DNA from: Chlorella sorokiniana
Taxonomy: Eukaryota > Chlorophyta > Trebouxiophyceae > Chlorellales > Chlorellaceae
DNA length: 64,000 nucleotides
Assembly (NCBI GenBank): GCA_025917655.1
Contig: CP084611.1
Coordinates: 1,736,001-1,800,000, forward strand
Direction of reading: 5' to 3'
The position numbers and the translations under genes are program-made. Of this stretch, positions 56,453 through 64,000 are shown piece after piece. The notes below the pieces were generated by a model. That model did no database searches, was not told the origin of the DNA, and was given only the letters and a program-made list of their open reading frames with translations. Numbering within the stretch: position 1 is the first letter of the stretch; every line of letters begins with the position of its first letter.

Positions 56453-58046
56453 TCATTTGACCAAACTCGACACTCGCAGTGATAGCGAGATATCGTCGTC
56501 GTACCCTCCATCGCTGAAGGGGTCACGGTATACAAACATGATGTGCACGTATGCGCCTCGCTCCGCAATGCCACACAGCAGCTGTGCAGGCTGCATGAGC
56601 GCAATTAGTGTGCAGCAAGTTGGCATTGTGAGAACCGCAGGACCCATGATCCACGCAAGGCATGCACAAACCAAACAAGGTGATCGGCCTGCTAGAGGCC
56701 AATGCTTGCGCCTACCTGTGTTAACTGGCTGCTGTGTAAGGCCCTTGCAAAGTGTTTCTGGAGTATCACCACTTGCGCCGCGTCACCTGCAGCCTGCGCT
56801 TCTTCCAGCCGCTCCTCCGGTGTCTCGCCTCTGCAAACGACGACGAAACCCTTCAGACTAAGGTTACAAAGGCTGTCCGAGGACTGCTTTCCTCTCCGTG
56901 AAGGTCTGCCAGACTGCCTCACCGCAGCAAGCCAGATCCCTGGGTTCTGCTGGGCAGGACGGCAAGTCCACAAATTTCAGTCCCAAACTTCACCCCTGCA
57001 TAGTGTGCCCATGCAAGTTTGTAAAGCAGATGGTGGAAGGTGCAGCTCAAGGAGCTGTCAGCGCACCTGCTGTATGCACCTGCAAGTGCAAGTCGCCATG
57101 CTTGGTGGTGGCCATCAGCAGCTCGCTGGACATGCCCTTCATTTTATCGGTGAGGGCCTGCCGCACAGCAGAGCTAGATGAGACATCGACGGCTGCAAGT
57201 GGAGCATGCAGGGAAGAAACAAAAACAACGGGCCAACCTGGATGCGCAAGACTTCATCCTGAAGGTCCAGGTAGAACGGGCTAAGCCGGTCAACATCACG
57301 CTGCCTCAGCAGCTCCTCCACCTCACGCTGCAGGTATGGCTGGCTGCCGGGCAACCGTAGCAGGAAATACAGTCCGTTTCACATGCTCAAGCTGTGATAC
57401 AAAACATGCAACGGATCAAGGGTCATCTTTCGGAAGAAATACCTAATGGGAAGCTCTTGCACCATTGTGACGTTGTGCCCGCGCCATGAGAAAGCCAATG
57501 TAGGACGTTGCTGTACCGGTACACCTGTTCAAGGGAAGGAAGGAAGGATTTGGTGTGTGTCAGGCAGCTAAAGTCGAAAAACGGATGCATGTAGCCTAAC
57601 CTGCCGCGCTGTGGACGCTACGCATGGCGAGCTTCACATGCAGGGCGTCAGCATCATGGCTGACCGCAGCGCGCAGGACCTTGAGAAGGAGAGGGAGGTC
57701 CAACGCAAAGGCAATGCGGTCGTCATAACGGCTTTGGCATTTGAAACCTTCCTCCTCAAACAAGACCCCCTGGAAGGAAGCATACAACGTCTTCCTTGCA
57801 CGGTGCACACTCAGATACAGAGACAGCAGCGTTACATCTTTATATACATACCACCTTGCACTCACTCACGTTTGCAAGACGAGCCGACACCTGCAGACCG
57901 TCCGTGTCTGACACCGCCTGGATGAGATGCACATCTTCCGGGCTCAGCAAGAGCTGGCATCGTTTGCCCAGCTTTTCAAGGGTGGGCAAAAAGCCCTTCT
58001 CGAGAACACGAAGACCTCGGTCCGATAGCGTGGCCTTGAATTTCAT
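56453..58046 (-). CDS. HUS1: HUS1, 9-1-1 checkpoint clamp subunit
   Basis: ATG 58046 begins MKFKATLSDRGLRVLEKGFL then LPTLEKLGKRCQLLLSPEDV, the conserved HUS1 start. The next exon gives VLFEEEGFKCQSRYDDRIAF and ALDLPLLLKVLRAAVSHDAD (about 57750-57650). SQPYLQREVEELLRQRDVDR (about 57345), ELLMATTKHGDLHLQVHTAG (about 57120) and VVILQKHFARALHSSQLTQ (about 56780-56720) follow. The last exon reads LLCGIAERGAYVHIMFVYRD and ends SLRVSSLVK, stop at 56455-56453. Order and motifs (KYGDLHLQI, VKHFAKSL, FYGIAPQGA in plants) agree with HUS1. With RAD9 and RAD1 it forms the DNA-damage sliding clamp in the nucleus. The frame upstream of the ATG is also open, but MKF is the family start. Confidence 0.87.
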
Positions 58047-58790
58047 GCTAGTTGAGATCTTATTGCACGCTACAAGGCATAAACGGTAAGGGTAGCGGGG
58101 CAACAAGTACTGTGCAAGTGCTGCGCCACGCCATAGACAAGAGGCGGCACCGCGACTGTGAAGATCTGGTCTCAATGCTGACACTGCTTCTCGACTTATC
58201 TGCTTAAAGCCGCCGCCCTCGGCGGCTTTTGAGGCTTCAGTTTGGGCAGCCTCTGCCAAGCAGCCCCTTCCTGCTTCTTGCCCTCATGGCCTACAGCTTC
58301 CAGCAGCCCCTCTACCGCCTCCAGCCCTGTCTTCACACGCTGCAGCACGACCAGCCGCCCCCGCCGCCCCCCCCCCCCCCCACACACACACACACACAAT
58401 ACTGCTGAATGTTTGGAGGGAGGGAGGGGGCGCGGGGCACGCATTCGCGCTGCAGGCCCACGCTTTGCTGGCAATTACACTAATGAGTTTTTGCAGCAGA
58501 GTTGCAAGATGCCAGCATCATTGGGCAGCCTTTCCCAACAGAACATGAGGGGTCGGTGGCTACGGTGTCAATCAACAGGGCGTGGAAGTTTACTAAATGA
58601 ATCCAGGGATCCCGTGCCAAGCAACACCTGCAATCGTGCAGGCAGCGGGGCAGCAGCACAGCGACGGCATTCGGAGCACGGCAGAACGGTGGCTGGCAGC
58701 CTGCCGTAGGCTTCATTGTTGCCTCAATACATGCTCCTTGCATCGCCCAGGACAGACTTATTACATGTTGTGTTGCGCATTCTTAAGGGA
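58047..58790. other. Region between HUS1 5' end and GCK gene 3' end
   Basis: HUS1 promoter region plus the 3' UTR of the upstream gene. It contains a C-run and CA microsatellite. A minus frame around 58340-58196 (LQRVKTGLEAVEGLLEAVG) has helical composition but no recognised family. Confidence 0.4.
58367..58398 (+). repeat. Poly-C (15) followed by a (CA)n microsatellite
   Basis: A run of about 15 C (58367-58381) passes directly into about nine CA units ending near 58398. Confidence 0.9.
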
Positions 58791-59376
58791 TTATTCATCA
58801 GAAGATGATGCCTCGGCTCGCTTTTCTTTGGTCATCTCCTCTTCTTCATCGAGAAGCACCTTATAGTAGTCTTGGTGCTTCAACATGCACTCACGCAACG
58901 CTAACGTTTGTTGTGTGCACGTTTCCGTGTAGTCAGCACCAGCTTCTCTCTCCTCGTCCACACACTTACTCCATGCCTGCATGTTTGAGGAGGAGGCAAA
59001 GCAGCCTGTTTGCTGAATGTTGATGCTGTGGGAGACCACCATCCTGTGCGGGCGCGCATGAAACGGCTCGCTCACCACGAATGCGGCTCTGCAGCCACCC
59101 CCTTCATGAATCTACAGAACCCGCATGACTCATTATCGTCGGCATTATCATCGTCAACTTCTCCTGTGTCCAGCTTCTCTACTGCCTGTGAAATTTGGTC
59201 AACAGCTTGCGCCCGCGCTCTCTCGCTGCCTGGCCTGCCGCCGCTGACACGGCGGGATCTGTGCCACGGCTGGCGTCTTCTGCGTGGATCATGGGTTGAA
59301 ATAACATCACAGCGATGTATACATACTAAAAACATGTGTTGTGCGCATAAAGGCTAGAGAAACTACCTTGCGTCAT
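58791..59376 (-). CDS. GCK-domain (twin Cys) small acidic protein
   Basis: Exon 1 is tiny (ATG 59376, MTQ). Exon 2 reads EDASRGTDPAVSAAAGQAAR then VDQISQAVEKLDTGEVDDDN, DDNESCGFCRFMKGGGCRAA and FV. The last exon reads AWSKCVDEEREAGADYTETC then TQQTLALRECMLKHQDYYKV and ends KRAEASSSDE at 58791. CGFCxFMKGGGC...W..C......C....L..CM..H..YY is the GCK domain, which resembles the twin-Cys CHCH fold. Function is not established; plant members are small and soluble. The sequence as given needs one added base at the CCC run 59213-59215 and one at the CCCCC run 59098-59102; with both, one continuous family-like protein appears. Confidence 0.75.
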
Positions 59377-59990
59377 GGCTGTTCGAAGGATTCAAAGGCC
59401 AGCAATGATGCAGGTGCTCAAAGGCGCTTGGCGCAAAAGTTTACTTCAGCGAGCCGCTTCCGCAAGGCAGATGCCTCCGGGGATGGCGTCTTCTTGATTG
59501 TGGGTGAGACCTTCGTTCCCGGACACAATAATGAGTTTGGATGGCAACCCAGGAATTGCGTTTAACAGCGACAAAGTATGACACACAAACATGACTTGGG
59601 ATGATGGGACAAGGTGGCAGGGCGACAGCGCCGCCACCCTGCCGACCCATCCGTATGCAGTGCCTATGCACATGAGCGTTTCAGTGACTATGCGTACAGT
59701 GTGAAAACAGGACAGAGACGATCGTGACCAGGGCCGGTCAGCAGCATGCCCGATCTCAAACACGATGAAGTGCCGCTTCTTCGGCGTCAACTGGCTGAGG
59801 GCCGCCTATGCCAGTCTGTCCGGGCAAAGGCAAGGGAAGAACACCACATCCAGTATGGAACCGGGAGGCGCTGGACGAGCGGCAAAAGCTTTTGAGCAAA
59901 CCTGCCGCCAAGGAATGCAACAGGGTTTTGATGCCGCCAGGTTGTGCCGGGCACACGCAGCAGCACTTGGATGTGTCCTTCTTTAAATAA
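59375..59990 (+). CDS. Unresolved small gene, two or more exons
   Basis: A possible first exon starts at ATG 59375 (MAVRRIQRPAMMQVLKGAWR then KSLLQRAASARQMPPG), basic and mitochondrial-targeting in character. A second block starts MPDLKHDEVPLLRRQLAEGR and, in another frame, continues VWNREALDERQKLLSKPAAK then ECNRVLMPPGCAGHTQQHLD, ending VSFFK at 59988-59990. The two frames of the second block would join if one G were added to a GGG run at 59822-59824 or 59834-59836. I do not recognise the family and cannot fix the splice sites. Its putative ATG overlaps that of the divergent GCK gene (CATG). Confidence 0.35.
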
Positions 59991-60124
59991 GCTTGACGTA
60001 AGCAATAATGGTTTGACTATTAATGGGTTGGATGATCTTCTCACAGCTGGGTTGCCGTAGAAGAAGGCCGCAGTGTTGCGGTTTAGCTGCCAAAGGTGAA
60101 TGTAAGGTACATTACATCATGTCA

Positions 60125-63100
60125 TCATGTAGTGATCTTCCCGCGTCCGGCAGGCTTGGAAGGTGCAGGCTGGAACCTTGCTGGCACCTGCACACTGCGC
60201 ATTTCCATCACCACATCGGGCAGGGGATTTCTGTTGCCAGCCGAGGGTGAAAGCTCGCTCCACACAGCATCTAGCATGGGGCTGCCGTACACTTTTGCTT
60301 CGTTGCGAAAAGACCACAGTGTGCCAGTGCGCCACATAGCATCGGGCCGCTTGTCCAAGTGCTCAATGAGGTCAGTACGCTCCTGCACGCCAGTACTACG
60401 ACGTGTGCAGTTAGAGTCGAGCACACCGCTGCTCAATACAGCTGTCATCGCCTGAGTTGCAGCTGCTCTCGTCAGTAGCCAGATACTCGGCGTTCGCTCG
60501 TTCGCCCCAGCGCACCTTGTGCGTGTACTGCATCCTGCTTTTCGAGAAGCTGCTCTCAACATCTGGGAGGCTGATGGTGCCGCGGCGCTCGGCAGACAAG
60601 GATGCAGTGGGATCGTTCACTGTCTGTTTGTACCACCCTGGAAAAAATGTCGCATTGTGCACCTTGAAAAGGGTGAGAAATGAACAGCCAGCGATTGTCA
60701 TTCGCAAGTTGCTCACGCACCTGACAACTGGCCCCATACATAGAGAGGACGGTACACCTTCCGCAAGTGGCCCTTACCTACGTGGCGAAGGGACAAACAA
60801 GCATTCATCTCGAGGCTGTTATGTGCAGTGGCACACTGCATATATACTTGGGCAATCCAGGGATGCTTGAACCTCACCCGTGCGCAAATGAGCAGTCGAT
60901 GCATCACTTTGCTCTTTTGCAGCAACAGCCCCACTGCGTCCCGAGCTTTCTTCAGCATCTACATATTCTGCACACTGTGGATGATTATCGGTGGTCGGCG
61001 CTGACGTGTTCTGAGCCTGGGTGCGGTCAAGTGACAAATCTTCCAGGTTGAGGGGCACAGGTGGTGAGTTAATGCCCTTGTAGCCGCGCTCTGCAGCTAG
61101 CATGACATGTCAGGTTTCCAAATTGTCATGGTGCATCTACAGACTAGCAAGGCTATGTCTGTAACCCACCGCAGGTGAACCATCGGGAAGTGGACAAGTA
61201 CAGGAGCAAAAGATCAGCCGCGGCTGCACCAACCACAAAGATAACACTTGCTTGCAATGCGAACTTGCCATGCAAGGGATGACGAGCAAATAAATACAGC
61301 ACAGCTCGCCTGTCAGTCTCCCGCCGCTCTCCATGTCCATGCGGCGCAGTTCCTTGTATACTTGCTTGAGCTTGCTGTGAACGTCCTGCATTGATGCGGT
61401 GTGCATGTGGTCAATGTCAAAAGGTGCCATGCAGCCAGTCCAGCACCAGTTGCGGAACAGTGTGCAAACCTGAAGGTTGACAACGGGCTGCAGAATCAAG
61501 GAGCAGAGAGTTGCCAAGCCCTTGGGAAGCTCCTTGGAGTGTTTGGCGACTGTGACAGGTTGTGTACATGGCTGAGTCGGGCCTAGGACGATGGGCAGGC
61601 ATTGTAGGTTACAACGCCTCACCTGTTGCCAGCAACTCGTTGTCCGACTGCAGCGCTGCCAGTGTACGACTCAAATCTGGTGGAGACAGCATGTGCAGAC
61701 TACCCCGAAGCACCTTGCGTGCAACAGCATGACTTCCTACAATTCCAGCGATGAAATGGAGCATCAGTTGCATATCGGTTGCATGGGCATGGACTGCAGA
61801 CGCACATACCTGACCACAAGAACTCCATAGCTTCATCATCGTTTAGGATCCTCAGGCAGGGGTCCTGGGGCTGCAAAGACAGGCCAGGGTGCAAGTGAGC
61901 AACAGGGTCTCGGGCACATATGCAGCACATACCGCCAACCTGGTTGGGGGCTCTCAGCACCATTTTGACCTTGTCAAGTGTTATTACAACATTCTGCAAC
62001 CTGTTGATCACCACGCCCCTGGCCTCTGCACACGATAGCAGCAGCGCAGGTCCTGTGACAGCAGCTTGCTTGCAGAGACCGCATCATCATGCATGCGTGC
62101 ATTGAACTTGTTGCCATACCAGCAGTGGCGCTGGCTTCAGTGTAGATGCCAAGAGGATGCGCCAACAGGTCTTTCTTCAAGTGCGCCTCCTCCTCCTCTA
62201 TGTACTCGAGGATCTGCTAGCCAAATGATGAACAGGCAGCAAAGTCGAATACCGTAGACCAGCATAGCAATTGTGAATCTCGACATGGGACGTGCACTCA
62301 CCAAGGATGTCCATTTGATCAGCCAATCAGGTGCACGGTCGCCATGTTCCAAGCTCCCAAGTGCGCTGTCTCCCAGGCCGTGACGCTGCAGGTCAGGAAA
62401 TGAACCCCGACATCCGCGCTGAGGTTAAAAACATTGATGCAGGGAGGGACGAAAACGCAGCAAAGCATTGGAATTACGGCCCCAGTTGCCTTGATTCGAA
62501 TCCAGTCGTCTGTCGTCAAGAGCTCAAACCCCGCTCTTGCCACCATTGCCTGCCTGCACATCCTACCAGGCTGCAGTTTAAGTGCTCAACTTAGTGAGTA
62601 TGGCACGAGACGGTTCTACTTGCCTGTGCAGAAATGTGTGCTTTCTGTTCATTATTTGTTGAAAAGCACGGCTGCCAGTAAAATACAGGTAAGACCCTCT
62701 GCGCAGTTGGAATCAAACTAACTTACTCAAAAGCCAGCAGTCATAGGTGGTTCTGTGCCAGGGTCAACCTGCAGTTGCGAGTGGAGCATAGGCATATGGC
62801 ATCTCGAAACTCCTTTTCGCTTTCAGTCACGCTGCTGTAGTCAAATGTAAGCTCTTCTCCTGCGAATCCATGCAATCCAACCGAGAACATAAGAACAACA
62901 CAATGAGAAGAAATCAATTCAACAGACACTCTGACCTTCATGAACATGTCGTACTGTGTACAACGCGATTGTGAGACGGCCCCCGCAGGCCATCACAATG
63001 GCCTGACAGTTGGGGGTGCAACTGTGACTCATTCTGCTTGCAGGGGCCCCCTGTACACAAGAACACATCACGAATCAACATCAGCAAGTTGGAGCTGTTG

Positions 63101-64000
63101 CAAGTATGCAGTTGAACACTTGAATGGTAACAACATACTTTTGTGGCAGCATCGATAAACAACACGTCGTAGCCGTCAGGATCGTCCTTTGGCCGCTCCA
63201 GCACAATGTTGTAAAAGTCTGGCAGCTCATCTCCAGTGATTTTCTTAACAGCATCCTACAGATGCGCTGGCCAAGGCTCCTTATTGGTGCAATGCATAAT
63301 CTTCACAACAAAGCTGCCAAGCACCTGGATTTCAAACCAGCGCCATGGTGTATGTATCTCGCCAAAATACTCTTCCACAAATGTGAGGGGGGTAAGCCAC
63401 CCTGTCGCTTGCACACCAGCCCCACACCCTTAGGGTGCAACCTGAAGTAGTTGTAGCCAACCTGCACATACACACACTGTCGACGGTAAGCAGATTTCCG
63501 ACCCTCCAGCCAAGCGCAGGTTTCCTTGCCTGTCTGATGAGATTCTCTAAAGCACACGCAGCATGGAAGCTGTCATCATCTTTGACTTCCTTGGCTCCTT
63601 GCTTGACTTCCTGTATAGCCAGCATGATATCCCAACCGCCCTCGCCCTGCATCACAAGGACAACTAACAACAGCTCAGTACCTACTCAGCCAGAGCTCTG
63701 GACATCCGCTCAACCACTTTGCGCCAGACTCTCCTGTCGATTGATTGCCGGGAGAAGCTTGCGCTCCAGCCAGTCTGCCACGCGCTGCTCCACAGCAATC
63801 TGTGCTGCACTGGGAGGTGGGCTAAGAGGGAGACCTGCGCCTGCCAATTGCGATCCATGCTTGCCAGCAACTGATGGAGTTGCAGGCGGTGCGCCTTGCC
63901 CTTGACCGCCCTCGCCATCATCAGCAGTAATTGACGCCACTTTCTGATGGCTTAGCGGGGGCGCTAGGGCAGCTGCGGCTGGAGATGTGGCAGTGCCACC
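60125..64000 (-). CDS. ATXR3: ATXR3/SDG2-like H3K4 methyltransferase, 5' end outside window
   Basis: The open frame enters from the right edge ([20 protein letters not shown]) and reads [20 protein letters not shown], then [20 protein letters not shown] (about 63455). The SET core is [36 protein letters not shown] (about 63190) and [20 protein letters not shown] with CLCSTRNCR (about 62850-62760). The plant-specific C-terminal region follows: [37 protein letters not shown] (about 62000), [20 protein letters not shown] (about 61390), [20 protein letters not shown] and [20 protein letters not shown] (about 60315), stop TGA at 60127-60125. ATXR3 (SDG2) sets most H3K4me3 in Arabidopsis. The FGSPMLDAV and FDYNSVTES motifs are specific to this class. 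Exons are many and small. Confidence 0.87.

Noticed and set aside
57840-58259. In-frame N-terminal extension of HUS1 upstream of MKFKATL
   Set aside because: MKF is the conserved HUS1 start, and the extension has no ATG at its open end.
5034-59215. Interpreting the frame breaks as pseudogenes or programmed frameshifts
   Set aside because: They occur in many unrelated conserved genes, always at G/C runs and mostly with the same one-base sign, with no slippery-site context; sequencing error explains them better.
62495-62520. GATTCGAATCCAG as a tRNA T-arm
   Set aside because: No matching acceptor or anticodon arms nearby, and it lies within the ATXR3-like gene.
1-64000. Search for retroelements, virus-like elements, CRISPR arrays and prokaryotic operons
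   Set aside because: No reverse transcriptase, integrase, capsid or LTR-like structures, no regular spaced repeats, and genes are intron-rich and individually promoted.

Overview
The window looks like nuclear DNA of a green alga (Viridiplantae, Chlorophyta; a trebouxiophyte such as a Chlorella/Coccomyxa relative is my best guess). The sequence is GC-rich, genes are compact and lie on both strands, and introns are short and frequent with GT donors and CTGCAG-like acceptors. The gene set mixes plant-lineage proteins (BIN4, ABCI12, ATXR3, SnRK2 kinases) with general eukaryotic ones. I found no bacterial operons, no CRISPR, no tRNA or rRNA genes, and no retroelement or virus-like element.

Layout. 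0-12 kb: a SYCP2-like ARM+SLD gene (-), a secreted GH5 mannanase with EGF and PAN/apple modules (-), a Rubisco-LSMT-type SET methyltransferase (-), and an alpha/beta hydrolase (+). 12-20 kb: Pol III subunit RPC31 (+), a small basic protein (-) divergent from LIN37 (+), BIN4 (-), an oligopeptidase B-like protease (-), and a small MGCG protein (-). 20-36 kb: BAF60/SNF12 (+), ESF1 (-), a GNAT acetyltransferase (+), OST3/OST6 (+), mitochondrial bL9 (+), and a MYSM1-like H2A deubiquitinase (+). 36-46 kb: two tandem SnRK2 kinases (-), ARPC4 (+), and RPN9 (-). 46-64 kb: FMO (+), a ubiquitin-like protein (-), a NEK kinase (-), ABCI12 (+), a third SnRK2 (+), HUS1 (-), a GCK-domain protein (-), an unresolved small gene (+), and the 3' part of an ATXR3-like H3K4 methyltransferase (-) that runs off the right edge.

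Many genes are arranged as divergent pairs with very short shared promoters (about 68-210 bp) or as convergent pairs with almost touching ends. No pathway cluster is evident, although chromatin, cell-cycle and meiosis functions recur (SYCP2-like, LIN37, BIN4, BAF60, MYSM1, HUS1, ATXR3).

The strongest non-gene signal is technical. In at least nine places a conserved reading frame breaks at a G/C homopolymer, and in each case adding one base to the run restores the family sequence. I read this as homopolymer undercalling in the assembly, not pseudogenes. The best biological leads are the SYCP2-like meiotic axis gene, LIN37 with its tightly linked partner, a duplicated in-frame splice donor in bL9m, a 105-bp identical patch between two SnRK2 paralogs, and an 84-bp dispersed repeat with a MITE-like copy.
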